Shown here piece after piece: positions 42,821 to 56,361 of a stretch of 64,000 nt of DNA (positions are counted from its first letter, which is position 1; every line of letters starts with the position of its first letter). Below the pieces are notes generated by a model. It did no database searches. It was not told where the DNA came from and worked only from the letters and a program-made list of their open reading frames with translations. The DNA is taken from the NCBI GenBank assembly GCA_027604185.1, contig JADGKB010000040.1, forward strand, positions 47,706 to 111,705, in the 5' to 3' direction. The translations under genes and the position numbers were made by a program. Source of the DNA: Boothiomyces macroporosus (lineage: Eukaryota > Chytridiomycota > Chytridiomycetes > Rhizophydiales > Terramycetaceae).

Positions 42821-42945
42821 AAACCGGTTAATTTGATGGGTAGAGCGGAGATGAAAATTAACAATTATAGATTAAATATGGTTGATGGTTGGTAATTTTA
42901 ATCTGGTGAATTAAAAACACGTCTGTGCATGATTAAAATTTGGGG

Positions 42946-42953
42946 TATAAAAG
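42946..42953 (+). promoter_or_regulatory. TATA box of CBM14-like gene
   Basis: TATAAAAG lies 31 nt before the ATG at 42977, identical in sequence and spacing to the esterase promoter at 28951. Confidence 0.6.
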
Positions 42954-42976
42954 ACATGAGCAGCTAGAGCACTACA

Positions 42977-43657
42977 ATGTCGTTGACTGACACATCTTCC
43001 ATTGTTTCCTCAATGGCTACCGACGTTTCATCAACTACAGAGTTCATGTCCTCTACTCCCATGCCATCAGCAACAATTTTGCCCAATTGCCCAACATTTC
43101 CGGATTACTCATCCAGTCCATTAAGCACTACTTTCAATGGTAATCTGGTTTGTTCCCAAGACATTCTTGGAAATACTTATGTTGCACAATGGGATAACAC
43201 CAACTATGCTTTGTTTAGTTGTGCATCTCAGGGACTATATTGTGATCCGACTTTGTTGGTGTGCAACTGGGATTATAATGTTTGCTCTCCGTCACCAACT
43301 ACTCAGATTGAACCAACTGCAACGGTTTCCCCTCCGCAAACAACCTGCCCATCTTATCCCGACCTTTCATCAGTAACTTCAAATGTGTATGGGGATATTT
43401 ACTGTTCCGAAGATTCTACTGGAGACACATTTGTTGCTCTATGGAATTTCAACTCGTATGCGCTTTTTAGCTGTGCATCTCAAGGGCTGATTTGCAACTT
43501 GAACACATTCACTTGTGATTGGCCATACAATGTTTGCACTGGAACTATTGCCAGCACCACCACTGAAAGTTCTGCACCGTTCACGACTGAAAACTCAATC
43601 ACCACAACTGATTTTCTTTCCAGCACTGATTTAACAACCCCAACCACAACTGCCTAA
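42977..43657 (+). CDS. Two-repeat Cys-rich protein resembling CBM14 (peritrophin/Avr4-type chitin-binding) modules
   Basis: Single exon, 226 residues. Two ~65-residue repeats (residues ~38-104 and ~123-189) each have six cysteines. They end in near-identical blocks, YALFSCASQGLYCDPTLLVCNWDYNVC-like and YALFSCASQGLICNLNTFTCDWPYNVC-like, which match the tail of CBM14 domains (C...C...F...TC-W-P..V-C). Thr/Ser-rich flanks (STTEFMSSTPM, TENSITTTD) look like glycosylated linkers. There is no hydrophobic signal peptide: the protein begins MSLTDTSSIVSSM and the codons before the ATG include a stop. Secretion would need an unconventional route or a missing exon. Chitin binding is inferred from the family. 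Confidence 0.7.
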   Translation: MSLTDTSSIVSSMATDVSSTTEFMSSTPMPSATILPNCPTFPDYSSSPLSTTFNGNLVCSQDILGNTYVAQWDNTNYALFSCASQGLYCDPTLLVCNWDYNVCSPSPTTQIEPTATVSPPQTTCPSYPDLSSVTSNVYGDIYCSEDSTGDTFVALWNFNSYALFSCASQGLICNLNTFTCDWPYNVCTGTIASTTTESSAPFTTENSITTTDFLSSTDLTTPTTTA

Positions 43658-43747
43658 CAATGTACTTAGCTATTTATTTCTGAAATAAATGAATATAAGC
43701 AGATTATTTGGTTTTCTTTAATGTCTCTAGTTTAGACACACGCTTAA

Positions 43748-44446
43748 TTAAACAACAATTACGAGCATAATTTCGGTTTGAATTTGACGTTTGTATGCAT
43801 CACCTCTACCCAAAGCAACCATGTCATCCAGCCATTGCCTACGTTCAGCGATTTCATCTTCCACTACATGAGAAATATTTACACATCGTAATCTCATTAA
43901 TCTCTGGTTCAGGAATTTTCTGCTCTTTACGCTTAACTGTCACTGCATTGCTTTCCAACCGTTCCTGAAATTTCTCCTTTTCTTTTTGCATGTTTTCTGC
44001 ATCAGTTTGAAATTACTCTTTGGTGTAGTCCTAAACATTTCAATATCAAAACTCCCACTCTGTTTAATTTGATCAAATGTACGCATATGGGGGTTCTTTT
44101 GGAACCAAATTAATTTGTCTACTTCTTTAGCTGCATTCTTGACGTCAATGAGCACTTCCATCTTGTTTGGATTCTTTGTTACTGCTGGCAAGCAGCCGTT
44201 ATCAGAAATCATGCCATCGAGAAATTTCTAGTTAGAAACATAGTACTTGCTGGGAAAATGTCAGTTTCGACGCCTTCATCATTTCTAAGTTAGGTGCGAT
44301 GTACGTTTAATCAAGTTTCGCGTTTCCAGACTCATATCACTGTTTCTTACCCTTCTGGCTTTAACAGAAGGTGAAAATGGTGTAATTTCAACTTTTGAAT
44401 GAATTGGCAGGTCCAATTGGTGGAATTTCAAATGGTTTTCAGCCAT
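43748..44446 (-). CDS. UPF0193 (C22orf23/EVG1) family protein
   Basis: Five exons (44305-44446, 44247-44284, 44017-44227, 43883-43996, 43748-43863; introns 19-20 nt) give 206 residues. The restored segment MMKASKLTFSQQKFLDGMI is very close to the human family member's MMKESKLTNIQQRHIMDIM. The C-terminal IAERRQWLDDMVALGRGDAYKRQIQTEI parallels the conserved E-R-x-E-F-L-x-D-M-x-A-L-G-x-G-x-x-Y motif. A charged, coiled-coil-like stretch (KNMQKEKEKFQERLE) lies between. The biochemical role is unknown; the family is found mainly in flagellated eukaryotes. A 38-nt exon between two 20-nt introns is notable. It lies downstream of FIBP in the same direction. Confidence 0.88.
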
Positions 44447-44655
44447 GCAAGTCTAATGAAAAAAATTTCAATGACACAGGCTGGAGTTTGACGTGAGTAA
44501 CTCTTCGAGCCATGGTAAATTAACATTCAAGTGTTTACAGTTTACCTTCCTATGGTATACGGTTTCAGCCAGTGTGTATCTTTTGAGATTTTGATGCGTG
44601 CAATCGATGGGAACCATTTCTTAGAACTTCTTTAAAAATCGGCTTTTTATTTAAA

Positions 44656-45769
44656 TTACGTGGCACCATTGGGTTTGAATAGTCTAGTTGATGCAAACTT
44701 TATGATGGAACAAAGCTTTATAAATGTTTTTCTGTTTCTTGAAGACATTGACGGACATAACGAATTGGTTTTTTCTTCCTGCAGTATACCAATAATCGCT
44801 GAAAAGAAAATATCAACATCCTGATAGGTCCATCCGTAGGTCAGGAAAGGATCCACTATGCGATCAACTAAAATGAAATACAAATCCCTCATTTCTTTGT
44901 TGTTTGTTAAACTAGTTCCAATTGACCACATGTTCCTAAAGATAATCTTGAAAGTAGTCATATTTGCTGCTTTTTCTGCTGTTGCAGGTTGGTTCAGGTT
45001 CGTTAATCTGTCAGTTATGACTTGGCGAAACTTTTCTAGATTGTCCTTGTGGTTGAAAAGTGTTTTCAAATGCCTCGAGTCTTCGGCAATCGCAGGATCC
45101 AGTTCCTCAAGTGCTGTTTCAGGAGATGCAACAAAGTATTCGTAGAATAAGGATCCAACTAGGTTAGCATAGTTTACTGTACTCAAAATCCGAAAAAGTC
45201 ATGAAAGCTAGTTTTCGTTTCGTGGTATCAAGTCTGTATCTGTTGATAAAGATGACATGGGAATATTGCGCTGCTAGATCTTTTGAAAGCATGAAGTTGG
45301 ACATGATAGTGGTGACCATATCATCCGTTGAATCCTCAACACGTTTTGTTATGCGTTTAAGGTTGTCAAACATCCTCCGACATCCAAGAATAGGAATTCC
45401 AGTTAACGTTGATATTTCATCCAGCTCTTTTCGTACTCTATGGGTTAATTTTTTCCCCAATAATTCTCGAACAACTCTCGGCTCCATTTTGTAGTAAGAT
45501 TGTATCAATTTCGACCTCGTCCTTGCGTTAATTGGGAAAATGAGTTGAGTGGATATCGTTTTAGGATGCTGTAGAAATGCTTCCAGCATTTCAAAGTTTC
45601 TGTACTGTGTAGTAACAACTGCAATGATTTGGGCAGCTTTTGCATGGTCGTTTCCAGTTGCTTTCCTTAGCCGTTCAATAGCTTGTTGCACGGTTAGTCC
45701 GGTAAGGAATGAGTGCCAAGCGTTGTTATCTATCACCAGCGCATTCGCGCAAAATGTTGAGAATTCCAT
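44656..45769 (-). CDS. FIBP-like protein (acidic FGF intracellular-binding protein family)
   Basis: Exons 45178-45769 and 44656-45158 (19-nt intron) give 364 residues, matching human FIBP length. Motifs: LTVQQAIERLR near the N-terminus, QYRNFEMLEAFL, the conserved LTGIPILGCRRMFDNLKRITKRVE, FMLSKDLAAQYSHVIFINRYRLDTTKRKLAFMTFSDFEY, then across the intron GSLFYEYF, and the C-terminal FLTYGWTYQDVDIFFSAI. The molecular function is unknown outside animals. The family is broadly eukaryotic but rare in Dikarya. The upstream 287-bp gap is divergent with the Furry-like gene. Confidence 0.9.
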
Positions 45770-46056
45770 TTTGATTAGTTTTTAAAAAAGACAACTCTCA
45801 TTTTACCGAATGCCATCTATAAACGATGATAATTAATCGAACGAGTAGGCTTTAATTCTTGGAGAGTTAAAGTTAAAAAGTTTAATTTCAGAGATGTAAG
45901 TTTAACGGTCGAATTTCCAATGGACCAAAACTATAAATTCATTTCATTTTCACAAGCCAGTTCATTAATAACTTTCCCGTAATTGTATCAATGGAAATTG
46001 CGGTTGCTTATTTTGGGATGGCGTGGCTACTTTTGCTTGAGAACTAGAATCTGAAA

Positions 46057-49000
46057 ATGTACAACTCAGTTGCGGTTTCCAGCAATGCTGCTGAGGCTGA
46101 TTTAGTATTCAACGCTTAATTCCAGGTGTATATTCAACGTCTTCGAGAAAATCTGATGGAAATGGCTCAAATGAAGCAGAATGCCCTCAATAACGAAGAT
46201 TATACAAACGCAGAATTACTAAGAACGAAAATGACTATCCTTCAGACACAGCTAATGAAGATGGAGGACCAGTTTACTTGTGATTTACTTCAAAATTGTA
46301 TCACGAAATGGCAGAACGAATTTATTTCAATTAGCAACTCCAGCTTGAACAATGCCCAGAAAGTAATAGCAATCTGACTAGTAGTTGAGCTCAATTGATA
46401 TTCTACACTCTAAATTTCACGTTAGTTTTGGGAATATCATCAAGGGGATACCGCTATCTTACTACGACTCAATATTACGTGCTATCCTAATTTTACTGCC
46501 TCATGAATTACCGGATGCTCCAAAGTCACCCTACGGTTGGGAATCCATGATGAGGAAATTCGCAGTTATAAAGTCTCAAGAGATATCAGAAGTGCTGGTA
46601 ATTTCAAAGTAATAGTAGAAAGCTTCGGTCACTTTGGTGATTCTGGATATCGTGTGTTTGGCAGTTGGTGGCTCAACAAACGAGCACATCAAGAAAGAAA
46701 CCTACGACTTGACACTGCGACATATCTTTCATTACCTACACACAGTTGCGGTTAGAAAAATGAACCCAGAGCTCGAAGGGCCGATTTTTGACAAAGTACT
46801 AACTAGGTGTGCAGCAACTGTGGGATATATTGGAAACTTTTCGTAAGTTTTTTTAATGTAGTCGAAAAGATATCTTTAGATACGCTTGTTCATTTTTCGA
46901 TTCCAGTAGAAAAGTTGCAACTGAAGAATTGGTTTTGATCATGAACGTTCTTCGCTATTTGTTTATTGCAGTATTTGCTATTTAATTATAGCCAAAGAAT
47001 GATAACCATGTTGCCGAAATAGTGGATTTTATGAAAGAACTAAACACCTTGATGGATAAAGCAAAAAAGAACGCTGTCAAAGTAGCGATTATCCAAACCA
47101 TTGAAAGGTTGATTCAACCGCAACAAGCTATTGGCGAAAAACAGCCGCATGAAGCAGTGGTTTGGATTGAAGTAACATCTTGATAACCATAGATTTCGAA
47201 TATTTACAAAAAAGCAAAGAAATGGGCATCTACGGAAGAATTGCAGGAAGCGGCTCTTCATTTGATGACTATAATCTTGGTTAATTCCAGAATAGACTTT
47301 TTCGCTGCAAACATTGATTCATTTATCAACACTGATTTGTGCAGCAAATCCAAAATTCGACCATACGCTTACCGTTGTATCCTTCAATTACTTCGTGGTC
47401 GATACTATCAGGATACTATCCAAAATTTCGAAGATACTGTTCATGGAAATTATATTCCTGGAAGACATTTTGGATTCTTGACCCGAGAACCGAATGAGCA
47501 AAGTTTTGGAAATGTTTCCAACAGATTGAACAATATTGCGGATATGTTGTTTTTCAGACGTAAAACCCCAATTGAAGATGAATTCTTGGACATTGCTGCT
47601 GCTATCACTGTTCAAATTGCTGCACATAGTATCAATTTAGGCGCCAAATTAATTAGCCAGCTGTTGGATACTTCTAGAGTTGACAATTTGCCAATTTACT
47701 ACTACATTGGGTTAAGAGCACTTCGTATTATTTTGGATCCTGAATCTGGATTTCAAAATTTTGCTGTTTCCAAAAATGATTCAGAATTTAGCTTTGTCAT
47801 TAATGATTTCCCATATGATTTGACTCCAAGTATCTCTGCAATATATACATACATGGACAGTCAAATTGGGGTGCACGTTCTTGGAAGCAACGGCCAAGTG
47901 ATTGAACTTGGTCTCGATGAAGAAAGAAAGAAAGCAGCGGCAAGCGAACAAGTCCAAAATGACAGTTTAATGGCAATGCTATCCAACACTCTTACCAACG
48001 CCAATTTGGACGACGTCGAAGAAGTCACTCCACTGTCAGCCTCAACTGGCTCACTCCTTCGTAACTATAAGTCAGCTGGGTCAATTAATGCACTTGGAAT
48101 GCACAACTCACCTGCAGGAAGCCGCTCATCTTTGCTATTCTCTGATGTAATTTCAAGCAACGGAAATCTGTTTAATTCTACGCCCGAGCCATCTACAGTC
48201 GCTGCACTTGATGCTGTTGATGTTTTGATTCCTGAAACTATCGCTAAATGGTTTGCTGCTGTTGGGGTTGACGGGAAAGAAATCGGAAAATATGTTTTAG
48301 AGTCACCAATGATTGATAAAGTGCGTTTAAAGAAAAAGGCCGCTTTGAAAGTTAAAGTAGATCAGAAGCACGCATTTTTATTGCTCCAAGAGATTATCTT
48401 TATTGTTCAGTTGGTTCCAACACCAGAGTTTATTGGAGGAGACTTCTTTATTGGAACATACATTAATCATTTCAAAGATGATATTGCGGTTGATGTTTCC
48501 TATTCACTGTTAAATGTATTCAAGAATCACCCTGATTTACGAATTGGTATTATCAATGGATTTGTAAACTACTTGAAAAATACACCACTCAGAGATGAAA
48601 TTAGCATTTGCTCTGTAATTGTAGTGCTGTCTCAATTGATTAAAAACTGGGTCGATGAGCTATCTGCAAATGCCGAAGCTCCTCTGCCAGCAGTTCATGT
48701 GGAAGGTCTTTATCGAGTATCTTGCAAAATTGATGCAATGATGTTGGTGTTAATGTCCCATGCCAGTCAGAGAATTAGAAGTACTTGCTTGCAAATCCTA
48801 TTCAATTTTTACAAGATCCAAAATCTTTACTCTACCCACGGCACAAAGGCAAGGGAAATGCCTCTTGCAGCTATCTTGCTGAATTCAGAGTCTGTCATAG
48901 TCAAGCAGGCAATGTTTGCATTTTTGGAGTCTGGAAATCGTGGACACAAACTATCTGCATCTATTGCCGCCAGTATTCCACCTTTAACGTTCTTGGAAGT

Positions 49001-52000
49001 CTCTTCGAGTCAGTATACAGGGCTATTCAAATATTACCTTGGAGAACTGGCCAAAAGATTTTCATTCTATGGTCGACCAAAAGCTACCAGACATTGCGCA
49101 AAGTTTTTGAAACTATTTGCTGCGCCATTATTGGAAATTACTAACCCACAGGCCTCAGCAGAAAGTAGGGCATTGTATGCCTCTTACTCTATTCTTTTAA
49201 TGGCAATGGCTGGCGTGCCTGTATATAATTTCTAATGGTAGATTAATTCCGAAATTGAATATGTCCACAAGTCTCATGAATTGGGAGAAGCACAATTTTT
49301 GCTAATTAACTCTGTGCGCAATTACATTCCTTACGTAAAAGTATTGCTAACAATAGTGGTTAACTCTTGACAAATCATGGGAGTTTAAATTGATAAGTGG
49401 GAGTTTGTACTTTTTACATCGAGATGTTATCTTTTTCTACGTCTCAGAGCTGATGCAAAAGTAATTTTTTATTCATCTTAGTTTCAACGAAGTTAGACAC
49501 AACTCGTCTGTTGTCCTAAATTCGCGATTTCTTGATAATCTTTTCTGCATGCTTAGTGCAATTGTTCAACATCCTCATTTTGAACTACTCTTGGAGGACC
49601 TTAGCAGTGTTGCGTCTTCTTTGACACACATGTTTGCAGACTTTCTTGCGTTTACCTCATTAGCTTTGGGAGACTTGGGGTTCCTCATTAACGGCCCTGT
49701 TTCAAGAATCAAGACTTCAATCAACTTTTGTATCATCACAAGAAGATTATGTGAATGCCTCAATTCAATTCGAAGAAAGATTCATAGACAAGCTAGATTT
49801 GAAGGCAGCCAGGTATTGCTACAGGAATTTGAAAGAATCAATCTTCCACTTGCGCAAAGACGTGGGTTTGTGAGCCATATGAAAGATTGGTACGAAGTTA
49901 TCAGAGACACTACTACTTCAGTGAATGGACAGTCAAAGCTGTTGCAGAACGTTACAGGAATCGATGTGAGAAAAATAATATCTCTTCGTGGAAAGTTGTT
50001 GAAAAATATCAGTTTAGCAATGGAACAAATTATGAAGTTGGGAGAAGTATTTTTGGAACCACCTTTGCCAAATGGATTGCTATCTTGGATGGCAGTAATG
50101 GAATCTGAAGGCTACCGCGTTTTCACTCCCGAATTTTTATATTCGTTCGAAGATGGGTTGGGGACTGTGCTTGCTAGCAGCTACAGCGGTGTCGGATTGA
50201 ATAGCCCACATGTTTTTACTTCTGCCGTATTTGAACAAATCCTTCCACGCCTTGATGATGGGCCTCATCTCTACTTATTTGGCACAAGTAGACGAATGTC
50301 TTTTGCAGAACCTTATTATGCTTCATCTCATATATTGCCCGCTTTGACTCCTGAAGAGCTTGATTCCCCAGCTTTCCTTTATCCTGATATTAGCAGGGAG
50401 TCTGCCATCAGGCTAAGGCAACATGTGGGATCTCTATTGTTTTATGGTAACTATTTGTAACTTTAGGATTGTATAACTTGATGAGTACATCCACCAAAGT
50501 CAGACAAAATTCACTCATCTTTATCCGAGAATTGTTGCAAATGTTCAATCCTGATGAGGAACACTTTGACGTTCAAGAACACCTAAAGTCCTTCAATGGT
50601 GCATTCTATTCCAGTGTTGGTATATTCTTGAAGCAAAAAATCCTAGATTTGTCTACAACTTGTTCTGAGCTATTTGCTGCAGACTCTGGATCTTATTTGT
50701 GGGAAGCAGTCCGATGTGCCAGAAGTATTGCAACTTCTGACAAGAAATGCATGCTGGTTGATTCAAAGAAATGGATCATGGAATTAATGATCCCGTGGTG
50801 CCAGTACGTCAACCTAGGTGCTATCAACGAGGACATGGTTAATGCAGAGTTCTTTAGATTTTTGATGGATTCTGCCTTTGATGAAAATGGCCACAAAGAT
50901 GATATTGTGCAATGTTGGGGTGAAGTGGCTCGTAGCCCTGAATTTGGAGATGTTAATGCCGCCGTTTTGATGGATGTTGTGGTTGAAGTTTCCGCCAAAT
51001 TCAAGAATTTGGAATCATCTGCATTACTTCTTGCTAGCAACCTTGCAAGCATTCAACCAGAACTAGTTTCAACTGTACTGGCATTTCATCTCAGCTCTGC
51101 GGCTTTCCCTTGGAAAAACAACAGCCATAAATCAACCCATTCTTATCAGCACACTTCTCATCTAGCAGTGAAAGAATATATTGCCTCTCTACATGCCGCA
51201 CTGAAAATCCCACCTCCAGAAAGTAGTAATGATTACAAACTCAACTGCCACAGTGCTGCTTTCTTATCTTCTCATATCTTACCCCAACAGTTTGAATCCT
51301 TTATTCCACATCTCGCTGTAATTATTAACTTTATCGTTATTTACAGTGATGGAACTTTAAAAGGCTCTTCAGTGACACAGCTTTTGGAGGGCTTGATTCA
51401 TGGATACATTGCCTTCCTTCACTCTAGTAATTCCGCTGAAGATCCTGCGTTCGCTCATATTTTGGTTCATGTGAGAAAGATTATTGGATGGCTCGAAATG
51501 ATCGGAGGGTCAATTATTTGGGTTCTAGAAAAGTATATCATTTGTTGACAACAGGGATTTACCGAAAACTGGTATTGCGAAACTTGAAATTCCTGCAGAC
51601 GTATTCTTTACCGAAATTTTAGCAATATTTACTGCTATTAATGCAAATGTTCCTTTAGAACTGGCTGAAGAACTTCTTCGTTGGGCCACTGACGGATATT
51701 TGGTAAGTTCCTTTAACCTCAGAGTCTAAATGAAACTATTCATGCCATTCAAGGATTGAATATAATCCTATTGACAAAGAAGGAAGTGCCAGTAAAAAGT
51801 CACAATCCATTATTATCAAGATTAGTTGACCAAGTGTCCGTCTTGTCTCAGATTGAGCTTGAAGTAAAGAACAACAAACTGAATGGTGCGGCATGGTCGA
51901 AACTCCCTAAAGGAAAGTTGACCTTAAAATCTGAATCCGAAACTATACTAAAAGAGATTCTGAATTATCAAAAGTCCTTGATTAATGCCTATGCAGATGC

Positions 52001-52988
52001 GGGAACGTTGGAATCACAGTCAAAGCTATTTTGGGCGAACTATGGGTGACACTTTACTAACTCTAGATTGCTCAAATCTCCACTTCCAGAATTTGCAGGT
52101 ATCATTTCACTTGCAGCGGATAATCTACTTTTTTTCTTTGAAAAGATTGATCAATCGAAATTAGATGGATCGTTTATAAGACCATTCAGCGAAAAGGAAA
52201 ACCAATCCTGCAACCTGCAAAGGCTTCTACTTCCCATCATATTCAGTGAATCACCTGCTCTACAAGAAAAAGCTTTGTTGCTCTTGCTCAACAGTTGGAT
52301 ATTTTTCCCTCCTGAAACTGTTGATGCAGGACAGACTGGTATTTTATACACTCTATTCTACTTTGTTACCTGGCTACTCACTGGGTTGGAAACTAACATC
52401 CCTACAAATGAAGTCTTAACGAAAATGGCGGCGAAAATGAATCTAGTTCTTTCAATGCATCTACCTGGAGCAATGCCTGAATTCGTTAGAGTGTTGGAAT
52501 CGCTGGAGAAATTTGGAAAATCCTCTGACCCCAGGAATTTAGAGTTGTTGGCTGGAATTTACAGTGAAAGTCTTCCTAGTATTATTACACATTTCTTGGA
52601 ACATTTCACGAACAATATGGCTCTCTATATTGGGCAAATAATATCGGTTTCTCCAGCACATAAAAAGGTTGGTCTAAATATGGCACAATCCCTGTGGATC
52701 ACTGCGCTCTCAAAACACCGAGATTTGAATAACATTGGAAATTTACGAGCACTACTAAGAAGTATACCGTTCTTGTCTGAAAGTACTCCAGAAAGTGATG
52801 ATCTCATTTTGGTGACATTTGACCATGAAAGCGAAGTGTTTATCAAAGAACTGGATCTTGCCAGTCAAGGCAGAGTGGAACCTGTTCCAGAATTGGCTAT
52901 TCCATCTGGTGCTCTTCGAGAGGCTTGGAACTGGCTTACTGGTGAATTGCACATCTCTCCGTCCAACCGCATGTTTTCGCTAATGTAA
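46057..52988 (+). CDS. TAO3: Furry/Tao3/Mor2 family cell-morphogenesis scaffold protein
   Basis: Very large HEAT/ARM-like scaffold of the RAM/NDR-kinase pathway controlling polarity and morphogenesis. Fourteen exons: 46057-46104, 46126-46362, 46385-46597, 46619-46842, 46862-46970, 46992-47171, 47193-49220, 49242-49334, 49357-49460, 49482-50446, 50467-51532, 51555-51702, 51723-52045 and 52067-52988. Introns are 19-22 nt; the product is 2219 residues, near yeast Tao3 size. Recognisable segments are the N-terminal coiled-coil/helical start, AAHSINLGAKLISQLL...YYYIGLRALRIIL (family region), YLWEAVRCARSI, MELMIPWCQYV and CWGEVARSPEFG. All junctions give one continuous frame. Dimerisation and NDR-kinase binding are inferred from homologues. 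No NDR kinase is in the window. Confidence 0.88.
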
Positions 52989-53147
52989 GGGTAGATAAGA
53001 ATATAATTTTTTTGACACATGATTTGCATTATATTTTCGCCGCACCATGAGCTTATTCATTCCCACTCATAATTTAATTTACCAAAACAGGAAAGTCCAG
53101 CCACAAATTACTGATTCTTCGTCTCCGTAATCTTGCAAAATTTTCAA

Positions 53148-54184
<1,037 letters not shown>

Positions 54185-54233
54185 TATCAATAAAAATCAA
54201 TTGATTTTTTCTCCCAAATATTTTTTGAAATCT

Positions 54234-55216
54234 ATGTCTGAACTATTGCACTGCCATATCTGTAAAGATTTCTACAAAGCACCAATGGCTTTACCCTGCC
54301 TGCATTCATTTTGCTCGATTTGCATAAGACAGTATTGTGCGTCGGGCAAGGAGCAGTGTCCGTCTTGCAAACAAAGATTTACTGGTGTATCAGACATTAA
54401 AAAGAATCAGCGTAATATTGAATTAAAGCAGTGCTGGAAGATATTGTAGAGCATTACAAACACATTTCAAAGGATGCAGTAGAGACCATCTCAATTGCAA
54501 CCCAGACAGAGTCAGTTGAAGAGAGCAATGTTCAAGTGATGGATCGGAAGCGAGCAAGAAGCGCTGATGATTTTTCAAACAAAAGGACTAGAAAGAGTGC
54601 GACTGATGAAATTGTTACTTGCCCTCTTTGTTTTAATCAAGTGTATTACAGCAAGCTAAATCACCACATGGATCTGAATTGTAGCAAAGAGACGACTTTT
54701 AGAGGGTTAGAAGGAGATAAAACAAATTCCAGTGGGGAAACTAAAAGTGATAGTGAGTTCAAACATAAACCATCTGTTCCATATGGATTCCACAAAGATG
54801 AAAAGATACGGAAAATGCTAAGGGTAAAAGAGCACTAATTGAAGGATGAAGGACTGCCTGCGCATGGAAACAGACAGACTTTGATCAAGAGACACAGCAA
54901 TTGGATACTTGCGTTTAATGCCAATTGCGATTTGAAATACCCAAGACCTATAAAAGATATAAAGAAAGACTTTCTCAAAACTGAAGATCAAACGATAGCT
55001 ACACCGGTTTTCACTTCCAACGCGAAACATGAACTTACACCAGTTGAACAGAAGCAGATTCAATCACATGCTGAAAAGTACAAGGAGGAGTTTGATATGC
55101 TCATACAGCAAGTTCAAGAAAGAAAACAGCGAAAGGCTCTTGAAACAAGGGAAGAATCTGAAAAAGAAAACGATAAAGACGAGAATAGCCAAAGTGAGTT
55201 GATTGAAATTGAATAA
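54234..55216 (+). CDS. RAD18: RAD18-type postreplication-repair E3 ubiquitin ligase
   Basis: With Rad6, monoubiquitinates PCNA at stalled forks. Exons 54234-54411, 54432-54823 and 54845-55216 (introns 20 and 21 nt) give 313 residues. Domain order is that of Rad18. A RING finger occupies residues ~6-44 (CHICKDFYKAPMALPCLHSFCSICIR...CPSCK). A UBZ zinc finger follows near 120-142 (VTCPLCFNQVYYSKLNHHMDLNC), then a SAP motif (LRDEGLPAHGNRQTLIKRHSNWILAFNANCD), completed across the second intron. The C-terminal region is helical and acidic. It starts only 49 bp after the MDH stop, in the same direction. Confidence 0.93.
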
Positions 55217-55254
55217 AGTTGAATTCAATCATATTTCAATTAATAATTGATATA

Positions 55255-56335
55255 TTATTCTAACTGATACGATTCCGATACCAAACGCTGTATTTCAGAA
55301 GGTGGATGCGGTCCAATATTGGTTATAATCAATGAAACTAAATCGGGTTCAACATAATCAAAGTATTGATTAGGAAGGTCAACATTCTGGGTAATTTCAC
55401 CTAAATCAAAAAGATGGTACCATTTTCAAATCCAACCACATTGTTTGGGGATAGAAATAGGTTCTTGGAATCAATTTCATGCAGCATGTAGTTTGGTGTA
55501 AGTGTATGTAAGCATGCTAATACAACTACTGGTGTGGAATGGTGTTTAGCTGCAGAGGATATAACCTGACTTCCACTGGTAAACATGAATCCACCATTAG
55601 CAGTCACTACATTCAACTATATTTTACCAGCGTGCGCACCAAGAATAACCTTGTTCACTCTGGCCATCACGGCAAATATCGCGGAATCAGTAATTACAGT
55701 AGTGTCAATTCCATTGCTAGATAATTTCGCTGCTAAAGAATGCCCCTCAAATGTTGGTGCAGTTTCAGCAATAATCACTTGGAATTTACGAAATCTTGCC
55801 GCTTCTTTAAGAAAATCTACGACTACCGGAGACATTCCGCAAGTCATGATAATTTCACTGTGTTAAAAAGATAATACTTTGAATGGATATGCTCTAGAGC
55901 TTGGGAAGAGATATTTTGAGTTGCGATTTCAACTTCGTCAAGTAGCTCCGAAAGCCCTTGAGATACCAAAGCCTTCATTTCATCTCTGAAATTCACTGGC
56001 TCTTCTTCCTCTTCGTTATTTTCAAGTCTAAGACGTAATTCATCATCTTCGTCTGAAATAATTCGTAAAATTCGTTTGCAAGTGTTCAAAGCTGCAAATT
56101 CTATTGGCTGAGCGATTGCCAACTCGTTTCCCACTACTGTAACGATGTTTAGTAGACCATTAATTTCATTCCACTTGCTTCCGAGGATTATGTTGCGCAG
56201 TAACTTTGCTGTTTCCAAGGTAACTTGATAGGACCCAACAATTTGTCTCCGCTTTAGTTTGGTAATGAAATTCTCCACTTGAATTAGAGAATCTTTGTTT
56301 AGCAATTTTGAAATTTCGTCCTCCTTTTTAAACAT
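55255..56335 (-). CDS. GCD7: Translation initiation factor eIF2B subunit beta
   Basis: Regulatory subunit of the eIF2B guanine-nucleotide exchange factor (recycles eIF2-GDP). Exons 55878-56335, 55628-55857, 55421-55606 and 55255-55400 (introns 20-21 nt) give 339 residues. N-terminal helical part: [34 protein letters not shown]-terminal Rossmann-like part: [101 protein letters not shown]. The gap to the downstream ATP-grasp stop is 26 bp, and both genes run in the same direction. Convergent with RAD18 (38 bp). Confidence 0.95.
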
Positions 56336-56361
56336 TTTTGAAAGATCAAAAAAAATGAAAA

